Shown here in pieces: positions 6,218-11,319 of a stretch of DNA of 11,319 bases. Origin of the DNA: Prevotellaceae bacterium. Lineage in GTDB: Bacteria; Bacteroidota; Bacteroidia; Bacteroidales; UBA932. The stretch lies in the NCBI GenBank assembly GCA_031287815.1, contig JAITSM010000162.1, positions 1-11,319 of the forward strand, written 5' to 3'. Positions within the stretch are counted from its first letter, which is position 1, and each line of letters opens with the position of its first letter. Under the pieces are notes generated by a model. That model did no database searches. It was not told the DNA's origin and saw nothing but the letters and a program-made list of their open reading frames with translations. Made by a program: the position numbers and the translations under genes.

Positions 6218-6248
6218 CAAATGTATTATTTTATTTTTTATCTACAAA
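6218..6248 (-). promoter_or_regulatory. Promoter of leader copy 1 and the FISUMP-like gene
   Basis: The minus strand reads TTTG (6248-6245), 19 bases, then TACATTTG (6225-6218), an exact match to the Bacteroidota consensus. It is about 400 bases from the start codon at 5814, which defines the long leader. It is divergent from the hicAB promoter; the two -33 elements lie about 45 bases apart. Confidence 0.85.
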
Positions 6249-6293
6249 ATTTTTCCTCAGATTTTTTCCGAAATGCTTCCCTATCAAAAAAAA

Positions 6294-6324
6294 TTGCATA
6301 TATGGCGAATATGTTATACCTTTG
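6294..6324 (+). promoter_or_regulatory. Promoter of the hicAB operon
   Basis: TTG (6294-6296) is followed 20 bases later by TACCTTTG (6317-6324), a Bacteroidota -7 box. The spacer contains CATAT-7-ATATG (6297-6313), a weak inverted repeat that could be an operator for the HicB DNA-binding domain. Confidence 0.75.
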
Positions 6325-6348
6325 TGTTATCCTAATTAAAATAAAACC

Positions 6349-6531
6349 ATGAAATGGTCAGAACTAAGAAAAAAAGCGGAACAAAGAGGATGGTATATTA
6401 TAAGGCATGGCAGCAGGCATGATGTCTATGCTCATCCTGATAAAAATTATTACATTGAAATGGAACGACACGACGCAAAGGAAGTAAAAACTGGGCTTTA
6501 TTACAAACTAAAAAAACAAATCGGGTTTTAG
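6349..6531 (+). CDS. hicA: HicA-family toxin (mRNA interferase)
   Basis: The 60-residue product has the compact dsRBD-like HicA sequence: MKWSELRKKAEQRGW, then IIRHGSRHDVYAHP with the expected catalytic histidine (H24), and a C-terminal KTGLYYKLKKQIGF that fits the last helix. Known HicA proteins cut mRNA independently of translation and are neutralised by HicB. Its length is normal for the family. The ATG at 6349 lies 24 bases after the -7 box. The gene is followed 24 bases later by hicB on the same strand, the usual order with the toxin first. Confidence 0.93.
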   Translation: MKWSELRKKAEQRGWYIIRHGSRHDVYAHPDKNYYIEMERHDAKEVKTGLYYKLKKQIGF

Positions 6532-6555
6532 GATTATTCGTAAAAATGAAATAAT

Positions 6556-6957
6556 ATGAAAACAACAGCACTTATTGAAATGGGAAAAGACGGCACATTT
6601 GGCGTCTTTACTCCGGATATTGAACACACTATTATTGGTGACGGCAAAACAGTAGAAGAAGCAAAAACTGATTTTGAAAATTCTGTTACAGAAATGTTCC
6701 TTTCCTACACGGAAAATGGGAAAGATATTCCGGATGAACTGAAAAATATAGAATTTGAATATAAATACGATATTGCTTCATTATTTAATTTCTATAACTG
6801 GATCAATGTATCGAAGTTTGCCGAAAAAGCCGGAATTAACCCTTCACTGATGCGACAATACAAAGCAGGAATAACCTATATTTCAGATATGCAGACAAAC
6901 AAAATAGAGGAAACCCTGCATGCATTAGGCGCTGCATTAACATCTGTGAAACTTTGA
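6556..6957 (+). CDS. hicB: HicB-family antitoxin with C-terminal DNA-binding domain
   Basis: This 133-residue protein is the expected partner of HicA. Residues 1-75 form the HicB degraded RNase H-like fold: ALIEMGKDGTFGVFTPDIE, then IGDGKTVEEAKTDFENSV. Residues about 80-130 form an XRE-type helix-turn-helix (INVSKFAEKAGINPSLMRQYKAG) that probably binds the operon promoter. The stop lies 80 bases from the stop of the convergent methyltransferase gene. I see no obvious hairpin terminator between the two. Confidence 0.92.
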   Translation: MKTTALIEMGKDGTFGVFTPDIEHTIIGDGKTVEEAKTDFENSVTEMFLSYTENGKDIPDELKNIEFEYKYDIASLFNFYNWINVSKFAEKAGINPSLMRQYKAGITYISDMQTNKIEETLHALGAALTSVKL

Positions 6958-7037
6958 CTGTCTTCGTTTAATTAGACATCCTCCCGTACATCGGCTGTGA
7001 TTTACTACATGCTTTGTTGCGTATCGGGGAAAAAGGA

Positions 7038-8231
7038 TTACTCTACCAACAATACCAACCCTTTCAAATATTCTCCTTCGGGGTGATAAATATTTACCGG
7101 ATGGTCGGCGGGCTGCGTGAGCTGGTGCAGGATGCGGATGCGCCGTTTGGAAATAGCCGCCGCCGAAAAAACGGCATTGCGGAAATCTATTTTGCCAACA
7201 GCTTGCGAGCAGCTAAACGTAAATACAATGCCGCCCGGCGCAATTTTGGAAAATGCGGCGGCGTTTAATCGTTTGTAGGCTTGCAAGGCGTTTTTCCGTG
7301 CACCGGCATGCTTGGCAAAGGCGGGCGGGTCGAGAATCATCAAGTCATAGTCGTTGCCGGAACTCCGGCGCAGAAACTCGAAGGCGTCGGCAACGAAGGG
7401 CTGGTGCGGCGCGGCGGCGATGTCATTAAGTTGTATATTGCGAAACGCAAGGTCAACGGCCGCCGGCGACCGGCATACGTTATGACCCGCCGCCGCGCCG
7501 CCACACAACGCATACACCGAAAAACCGCCCGTATAGCAAAACAGGTTTAAGACATTCCGCCCTTTGGCATATTGCGCCAGCAGCTGCCTGTTGTCGCGCT
7601 GGTCCAGGAAGAAGCCGGTTTTCTGCCCCGCTTCCCAGTTCACAATAAACCGCCGCCCGTTTTCCATAATAATTTCTTCGCCGGAAGTTTCCGTACTTTT
7701 CAAAAGGTATTCATCCTGCGCTTCCATGCCGGCTTTGAAAGGCGCGGTAGCGGCGCTTTTGTTGTAAATGCATTGTAACGCGCCGCCGTATATTTCCTGC
7801 AATGCCGCCGCAATTTCTTTCCGCGCCAAAAACATACCCGCCGAATGGGCTTGCATTACAGCGGCGGCGCCGTAAATATCAATCACCAGGCCGGGCAGGA
7901 AGTCGCCCTCGCCGTGTACCAGGCGGTAAGCGGAAGTATGAGGGGGGCAGGGCAGCTGCAATGCTTGCCGTACGCGAAAGGCTTTTTGCAGGGCGCCCAA
8001 CCAGAAGCCCGCATCTATCCGGCAAGGCTCGAAAGTTAATATCCGTACGGCGATGGAGCCGGGCTGCCAGTGCCCCAACGCTAAGAAACCGCCTGCGGCG
8101 GAACGCACTTCTACTGTTTCGCCCTCGCGCGGCGCGCCTTCCATCGAAGCTACGGCGCCGGAAAATATCCAAGGATGAAAACGCCCCAATGCTTCTTCGC
8201 GGCCTTTTTTCAGATAAATGACAGGGTACAT
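7038..8231 (-). CDS. rlmI: PUA-domain class I SAM-dependent 23S rRNA methyltransferase (RlmI-type)
   Basis: This 397-residue protein has the RlmI layout. The N-terminal PUA domain (about 1-75, HPWIFSGAV) is followed by a linker and a Rossmann methyltransferase. Visible motifs are QKTGFFLDQRDNR (203-215), SAM motif I NLFCYTGGFS (229-238), motif IV DPPAF (301-305), and SCS with the likely catalytic Cys341. RlmI in E. coli makes m5C1962 in 23S rRNA; the same position here is assumed. One oddity is HNVCRSPAAVD (250-260). Relatives usually have an acidic residue (HSVD-type) where C253 stands, at the end of strand 2 where the ribose of SAM is held. The start lies three bases after the exonuclease stop, so the two form an operon. 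GC content is high. Confidence 0.9.
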   Translation of the reverse strand: MYPVIYLKKGREEALGRFHPWIFSGAVASMEGAPREGETVEVRSAAGGFLALGHWQPGSIAVRILTFEPCRIDAGFWLGALQKAFRVRQALQLPCPPHTSAYRLVHGEGDFLPGLVIDIYGAAAVMQAHSAGMFLARKEIAAALQEIYGGALQCIYNKSAATAPFKAGMEAQDEYLLKSTETSGEEIIMENGRRFIVNWEAGQKTGFFLDQRDNRQLLAQYAKGRNVLNLFCYTGGFSVYALCGGAAAGHNVCRSPAAVDLAFRNIQLNDIAAAPHQPFVADAFEFLRRSSGNDYDLMILDPPAFAKHAGARKNALQAYKRLNAAAFSKIAPGGIVFTFSCSQAVGKIDFRNAVFSAAAISKRRIRILHQLTQPADHPVNIYHPEGEYLKGLVLLVE

Positions 8232-8234
8232 AAT

Positions 8235-8873
8235 TTAACGCAGTTGCAATTCCGCCGGAGTGAGGTTTTTTATCTTTTGCAGGCGTAAAAATATTTCACG
8301 GCATACCCATGCATCGGTGGCGGCATAACGGCATTGGGATTTTGTCAACACCGGGTTTTCCCAGTTCGACAGTTGCTGGTTTTTGGAGATGTGTACTTGC
8401 AGGACAATCGCCGCTAATTTTTTAACGCCTTTGTCTTCTATTCCGTAATGCTGAACGATGCGCTGGATATCCACAAACCCGGCGGCTTTGAAGGGGGCGA
8501 GCGCTTGCAGTTGCCGCAAGTCTTCGTGGATAGCCGCCCCGATTTTCAATATGTGTTTATTGCTCATCAGCTCGCGCAGGGCGGCGGGCATGCCCAGTTT
8601 GTTCAGGCGGAACAGGTAAGCGCGCTTGCCGGTGGACAGCTGCAGCAGGGCTACCGGATTCCCGTTGCGTTTTCCGGGAATAAACAACGGCTTGGTTTCG
8701 GTATCAAAACCTATTGTTTGTTGCGAATTTAAATACTGTATCGCTTTTTCCACTTGTTTTTCCGTTTCCACCACGGTGATTTTACCCTCAAAATAAGTTA
8801 ACGGCAAATTGGTGTCAATCGTTTTAGTAATAACAAAAGTCGGTTCTTTCGTTCGTTTGATAAAATTCAACAT
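8235..8873 (-). CDS. RNase D-like DEDDy 3'-5' exonuclease
   Basis: This 212-residue protein is a single-domain 3'-5' exonuclease of the RNase D/WRN-exonuclease group. ExoI is TIGFDTETKP (D57, E59), ExoII is KIGAAIHEDLRQL (D118), and ExoIII is CRYAATDAWVCREIF with Y183 and D187. This makes it DEDDy rather than DEDDh like the exonuclease at 1489. There is no HRDC domain, so it is shorter than true RNase D. It is the first gene of an operon with the rRNA methyltransferase, a pairing I recall as common in Bacteroidales. That suggests a shared role in RNA processing or repair. Its promoter lies about 155 bases upstream. Confidence 0.9.
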   Translation of the reverse strand: MLNFIKRTKEPTFVITKTIDTNLPLTYFEGKITVVETEKQVEKAIQYLNSQQTIGFDTETKPLFIPGKRNGNPVALLQLSTGKRAYLFRLNKLGMPAALRELMSNKHILKIGAAIHEDLRQLQALAPFKAAGFVDIQRIVQHYGIEDKGVKKLAAIVLQVHISKNQQLSNWENPVLTKSQCRYAATDAWVCREIFLRLQKIKNLTPAELQLR

Positions 8874-9028
8874 AGTTCGTCACTGCGCTCAACCTACCCC
8901 AGCGTAGATTTTTGGTTCACTTCATAAATCAGTTCCTAAATTTACTGTTAGTGTAGAAACGTTAACAGTAGCGCTTTTACCTCGAGAAGCACAATAAACG
9001 GAAAGGCCGTTTACCGAAAAAAAGCATA
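8874..9028 (-). promoter_or_regulatory. 5' untranslated region of the exonuclease-methyltransferase operon
   Basis: About 150 bases separate the promoter from the ATG at 8873. They contain two small hairpins: AAACGG/CCGTTT near 8997-9013 and CTGTTA/TAACAG near 8945-8968. I see no recognisable riboswitch and no ORF. Confidence 0.45.
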
Positions 9029-9059
9029 CAAAAGTATTATAAAAAATGGATATAACAAA
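9029..9059 (-). promoter_or_regulatory. Promoter of the exonuclease-methyltransferase operon
   Basis: The minus strand reads TTTG (9059-9056), exactly 19 bases, then TACTTTTG (9036-9029). It begins just eight bases after the end of purM, so the operon has its own promoter although purM reads in the same direction. Confidence 0.8.
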
Positions 9060-9066
9060 AAAAACT

Positions 9067-10230
9067 TTATTCATAAAGAAAAACACCCTGAGGGCTTTTA
9101 ATCGTCAAATGCGCGCCGGTAGCGGCTTCCACGCGTCCTATGATGCGGGCGCCCACTGCGTATTTTTTTGCCAGGGAAATCAGTTCGCCGGCAATAGTTT
9201 CGGGAACGTACAGTTCCATGCGATGCCCCATGTTGAAAACTTTGTACATTTCCCGCCAGCCGGCGCGGCTTTCCGCCTGAATGATGCGGAACAGCGGCGG
9301 CAGCGGAAACAGGTTGTCCTTTATGACATGCGCGTTATGCACAAAATGCAACGCTTTGGTTTGCCCGCCGCCGGAACAGTGCACCATGCCGTGAATCTCC
9401 GGGCGGTATTTTTGCAGCAGCTCGCGGATAACCGGCGCATACGTGCGCGTAGGCGACAGCGCCAGTTTCCCGTAAGTCATTCCCGTGACGGGCTCTATAT
9501 CCGTCAGCCGCTTGCTGCCGGCGTATACCAGCGCTTCGGGGATGCCGTTATCAAAGGTTTCGGGATAAGCCATAGCCAGGTAGCGGGCGAACACGTCGTG
9601 GCGGGCGGAAGTCAGCCCGTTGCTGCCCATTCCGCTGTTGTATTCCGTTTCATAAGCCGCCTGCCCGAACGACGCCAGCCCCACTATCACATCGCCGGCG
9701 GCGATGCGGGCGTTGTCGATCACGTCGCTGCGGCGGAGGCGGGCGGTAACCGTGCTGTCTACAATGACGGTGCGCACCAGGTCGCCCACGTCGGCCGTTT
9801 CGCCGCCGCACAGGTGCAACCCGACGCCGAGCCGCTGCATGTCGCCCACAAAGGACTGCGTGCCGTTGATAATCGCGGCGATCACTTCGCCCGGCACCAG
9901 CAGCCTGTTCCGCCCGATGGTCGAAGAAAGCAGCACCGTGTCCGTAACGCCCACGCACAGCAGGTCGTCGAGGTTCATCACCACCGCGTCCTGCGCAATG
10001 CCTTTCCACACGCTCAGGTCGCCCGTTTCGCGCCAGTAGGCATACGCCAGCGCGGATTTGGTGCCGGCGCCGTCGGCATGCATCACCACGCAATAATCAG
10101 GATCGCCGGAGAGAACGTCGGGAATAATCTTGCAAAATGCGCCGGGAAAAAGGCCTTTATCAATATTTTTTATTGCCCGGTGCACCTCTTCCTTGGTGGC
10201 CGACACACCGCGTTGGTCGTACGTATTCAT
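9067..10230 (-). CDS. purM: Phosphoribosylformylglycinamidine cyclo-ligase (AIR synthetase)
   Basis: PurM closes formylglycinamidine ribotide to aminoimidazole ribotide using ATP, step five of purine synthesis in the cytoplasm. The 387-residue protein carries the family signatures: YDQRGVSATKEEVHRAI at the N-terminus, HADGAGTKSALAYAYW (51-66, phosphate/ATP loop), DAVVMNLDDLLCVG (81-94) and LCGGETADVGDLVR (140-153). A C-terminal half includes HCSGGGQTK and VFNMGHRMELYVP. It is longer than the E. coli enzyme (about 345 residues), which I recall as normal in Bacteroidota. It starts at ATG 10230, preceded by AATTAT-type repeats. The gene is GC-rich, so long but meaningless frames arise on the opposite strand. 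Confidence 0.95.
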   Translation of the reverse strand: MNTYDQRGVSATKEEVHRAIKNIDKGLFPGAFCKIIPDVLSGDPDYCVVMHADGAGTKSALAYAYWRETGDLSVWKGIAQDAVVMNLDDLLCVGVTDTVLLSSTIGRNRLLVPGEVIAAIINGTQSFVGDMQRLGVGLHLCGGETADVGDLVRTVIVDSTVTARLRRSDVIDNARIAAGDVIVGLASFGQAAYETEYNSGMGSNGLTSARHDVFARYLAMAYPETFDNGIPEALVYAGSKRLTDIEPVTGMTYGKLALSPTRTYAPVIRELLQKYRPEIHGMVHCSGGGQTKALHFVHNAHVIKDNLFPLPPLFRIIQAESRAGWREMYKVFNMGHRMELYVPETIAGELISLAKKYAVGARIIGRVEAATGAHLTIKSPQGVFLYE

Positions 10231-10278
10231 AAAAATCAGGAATTATAAATTAGAAATTATGAATTATTTTTTCTCCGG

Positions 10279-10286
10279 CAAAGATA
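10279..10286 (-). promoter_or_regulatory. Probable -7 box of the purM promoter
   Basis: The minus strand reads TATCTTTG, matching TAnnTTTG, 48 bases upstream of the purM ATG. No TTG-type -33 element is found at the expected distance, where the TGGAGAA heptamer repeats begin. The promoter may thus be weak or need an activator. Confidence 0.55.
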
Positions 10287-10295
10287 CTATTTTAA

Positions 10296-10323
10296 TGGAG
10301 AATGGAGAGTGGAGAATGGAGAA
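10296..10323 (+). repeat. TGGAGAA heptamer array, four units
   Basis: Four contiguous 7-base units read TGGAGAA, TGGAGAG, TGGAGAA and TGGAGAA. They directly border the purM -7 box. Confidence 0.9.
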
Positions 10324-10420
10324 TGCCCTGCGGGCGATGAAGAGGAGGAAAGGGATGAATGCCCTGCGGGCGGGGAAAGGGAGGAAAGGGATGAATGCCC
10401 TGCGGCAGGGAAACGGAGGA
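10322..10420 (+). repeat. 36-bp tandem repeat, about 2.7 units
   Basis: Units start with AATGCCCTGCGGGCG at 10322 and 10358 and with AATGCCCTGCGG at 10394, a spacing of 36 bases. Each has a small palindrome (GCCC-TGC-GGGC, or CCCTGC-G-GCAGGG in the third), followed by a purine-rich AGGAGGAAAGGG-type tail. The units are contiguous with no spacers, and no coding potential is credible. Confidence 0.85.
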
Positions 10421-10425
10421 ATTAT

Positions 10426-10502
10426 TAGTGGATAGTGGTTAGTGGCCTGGCGCCACCCTTCACCCTTCACCATTCACCATTCACCCTTCACCCTTCACCA
10501 TT
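10426..10502 (+). repeat. TAGTGGN and CACCCTT/CACCATT heptamer arrays
   Basis: Three TAGTGGN units (10426-10446) are followed by seven units of CACCCTT or CACCATT (10454-10502) in the order 2-2-2-1. The long array lies between imperfect direct repeats GGTTAGTGGCCTGGCGCC (10437-10454) and GGTTAGTGCGGCTGGCGCC (10509-10527). No gene is visible in 10231-11007. Confidence 0.88.
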
Positions 10503-10561
10503 ATTAGAGGTTAGTGCGGCTGGCGCCGGAATCACCTTACAAAAAAATTTTTTCAAAAATA

Positions 10562-10592
10562 GTTGCAATTAAAAAATAAAGTAATATATTTG
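10562..10592 (+). promoter_or_regulatory. Promoter of leader copy 2 and the downstream secreted-protein gene
   Basis: TTG (10563-10565) is followed after 19 bases by TATATTTG (10585-10592), fitting the Bacteroidota consensus. The distance from the -7 box to the start codon at 11008 is about 415 bases, nearly the same as in copy 1. Confidence 0.78.
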
Positions 10593-10646
10593 CAGCGGTT
10601 ATTACTTGCTCCTTGACATTTTGAAAATGATATAAAAAATATATCG

Positions 10647-10857
10647 CTTTAACTTTTATTCGATGTGTTAATCGAAATCGGGAAAATTTCAACCATGCAT
10701 GAATATAAGTAAAAGCAATCTTGCCAAGAGTGGATGTAGGTTGCTATACTTATTTGCATGGTGGGTTTCCCGAACCTCGATTAACAATGAGTATAGCTCT
10801 CACTTCCGCTCTTGGCTTTTTAGTGGAATCAGGAAAAAATCACGGTAAAAGTTAAAG
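10647..10857 (+). ncRNA. Closed multi-helix RNA domain with a predicted kissing loop
   Basis: A 12-bp outer helix pairs 10647-10658 with 10846-10857. Inside it, a rod stacks helices 10666-10675/10777-10786 (10 bp), 10678-10685/10766-10773 (8 bp), 10692-10699/10755-10762 (8 bp), 10705-10711/10747-10753 (7 bp) and 10715-10720/10739-10744 (6 bp, one wobble). The 18-base apical loop holds GCCAAGAGTGG (10723-10733). This is complementary (11 bp, one wobble) to CCGCTCTTGGC (10806-10816), which lies in the 17-base loop of a second hairpin CACT/AGTG (10801-10825). It does not match tmRNA, RNase P RNA or a tRNA. A 6S-like identity was considered but does not explain the kissing loop. Confidence 0.7.
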
Positions 10858-10898
10858 AAACAAATTGCAGGAAAAATTTAACAAAACTTTCTGCAATG

Positions 10899-10981
10899 AT
10901 TGGCAGCGAACAAAAAATCGCAGCAGGGGGTTGTTTTATATGGAAAAGTTTGTGTTTGAAAACAACCCTGTGGCTGCAAAA
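10899..10981 (+). repeat. 83-nt conserved leader element, copy 2
   Basis: This copy matches copy 1 (5879-5961, minus) over its full length. The outer stem is GCAGC (10920-10924) with GCTGC (10973-10977), and the inner stem is GGGTTGTTTT (10928-10937) with AAAACAACCC (10959-10968). Where copy 1 has a T-G wobble, this copy has T-A, so pairing is kept. The GCGA/TCGC mini-hairpin (10906-10921) again overlaps the outer stem. Confidence 0.8.
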
Positions 10982-11007
10982 TAATAACAATTAAAAAATA
11001 AAAAATT

Positions 11008-11319
11008 ATGAAAAAAATTTTCTTTTCTCTTTTATTGTTTCCCCTTTTGGGGGCGGGCGGCTTGTCTGCCGCCGTAACCGTTACGCCGCTGAGCGTAGAT
11101 TATTCCACTAAAAAGGTAACCTTTAAAGTATCGTGGACTGGCACTGCCGCCGCCAATCGCGTATGGGTGTTTGTGGATTTGTGCCCGGTGGCGGGAACTG
11201 CTCCGGGAACATTTGAAAAAGCCATTATCAGCGGGGCTACGGCTACTGCCGGCAGCATTGACCCTGCTTCGCTAAACGGGCGCGGCTTTTATGTAACGAC
11301 TAACCCCTCGACCGTTACC
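11008..11319 (+). CDS. Secreted VTVTP-family protein, partial (runs off the right edge)
   Basis: The first 104 residues are present. A signal peptide (MKKIFFSLLLFPLLGAGGLSA) is followed by AVTVTPLSVDYSTKKVTFKV, then SW, RVWVFVDLCPV, AIISGATATAG and GRGFYVTTNPSTVT. The order VTVTP, VTFxVSW, VWVxVD, SG..TATAG, GF is shared with residues 21-100 of the protein at 4816-5814, so the two are paralogs. The rest of the protein, including any C-terminal FISUMP-like domain, lies outside the window. The start is the ATG at 11008, directly before the signal peptide, in an AT-rich context. It is expressed from the structured leader upstream. Function is unknown beyond export. Confidence 0.85.
   Translation, partial: MKKIFFSLLLFPLLGAGGLSAAVTVTPLSVDYSTKKVTFKVSWTGTAAANRVWVFVDLCPVAGTAPGTFEKAIISGATATAGSIDPASLNGRGFYVTTNPSTVT

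Larger units (their letters stand above)
10599..11007 (+). ncRNA. Structured ~400-nt 5' leader RNA (copy 2)
   Basis: In transcript order this stretch has a GATATA/TATATC hairpin (10629-10645), a large closed domain (10647-10857), an ATTGCAG/CTGCAAT hairpin (10864-10870 with 10891-10897) and the 83-nt conserved element (10899-10981). An AT-rich stretch then leads to the ATG at 11008. The order matches copy 1 (5815-6211, minus). The rods differ in sequence, which suggests conserved form rather than a recent duplication of the whole region. The transcription start is estimated from the -7 box. Confidence 0.65.

Noticed and set aside
9046..10248. 400-codon open frame on the plus strand opposite purM
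   Set aside because: It mirrors the GC-rich purM gene, its His/Gln/Arg-heavy product matches no family, and purM motifs are clear on the other strand.
10322..10420. CRISPR-like spacing of 36 bases
   Set aside because: Units are contiguous with no unique spacers, and no cas genes are present.
10130..10473. Short frames across the tandem repeats
   Set aside because: The products are repeats such as RKGMNALR and arise from the period of the DNA repeats; no start signal or homology is seen.
10647..10857. 6S RNA
   Set aside because: A rod shape and single promoter fit loosely, but the domain has a second hairpin with a kissing match, continues into a conserved leader and a coding gene, and lacks an obvious large central bubble. 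It remains a possible alternative to test with a covariance model.
10647..10857. Retron ncRNA with a1/a2 repeats
   Set aside because: The 12-bp closing repeat resembles a1/a2, but the gene downstream is a secreted protein and no reverse transcriptase is visible in the window.

Overview
The window looks like a chromosomal segment of a Bacteroidota (Bacteroidales-type) bacterium. Six of seven proposed promoters carry the Bacteroidota sigma pattern, a TTG-type -33 element about 19 bases from TAnnTTTG. Several protein families are also typical of that group: a DUF4369/DUF5106-type thioredoxin protein, an OmpW/OMP_b-brl-type small barrel, FISUMP-like secreted proteins, and an RNase D-like exonuclease next to a PUA rRNA methyltransferase. 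GC content is uneven: purM and the methyltransferase are GC-rich, while the toxin-antitoxin, leader and accessory segments are AT-rich.

Layout. 50-2256 (+): exported thioredoxin-like lipid/periplasm protein and a DnaQ-like exonuclease, overlapping by 4 bases. 2269-2441 (+): tRNA-Lys(TTT) with its own promoter and terminator. 2430-4527: what looks like a decayed integrative element at the tRNA 3' end. It holds an integrase remnant lacking both ends, a small outer-membrane barrel gene (-), and a YefM/YoeB-type toxin-antitoxin pair (-). It ends at a 12-bp copy of the tRNA 3' end (4516-4527), followed by an orphan terminator. 4816-6248 (-): a secreted FISUMP-like protein behind a roughly 400-nt structured leader. 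6294-6957 (+): a HicA/HicB toxin-antitoxin operon. 7038-9059 (-): exonuclease and rRNA methyltransferase operon. 9067-10286 (-): purM. 10294-10527: heptamer and 36-bp tandem repeats. 10562-11319 (+): a second roughly 400-nt structured leader and the beginning of a second secreted protein of the same family.

Most unusual part. The two secreted-protein genes are paralogous at their N-termini, and each is preceded by the same arrangement: Bacteroidota promoter, small hairpin, long multi-helix rod, further hairpin, a nearly identical 83-nt element, then the start codon about 400-415 bases from the promoter. The 83-nt element keeps a GCAGC/GCTGC outer stem and a 10-11 bp inner stem in both copies. 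The rod in the second leader can form six nested helices. Its apical loop is complementary over 11 bases to the loop of a downstream hairpin, which suggests a kissing interaction. I do not recognise this leader as a known RNA family, and it is the best candidate for a previously undescribed system in the window. Everything about its function is inference.
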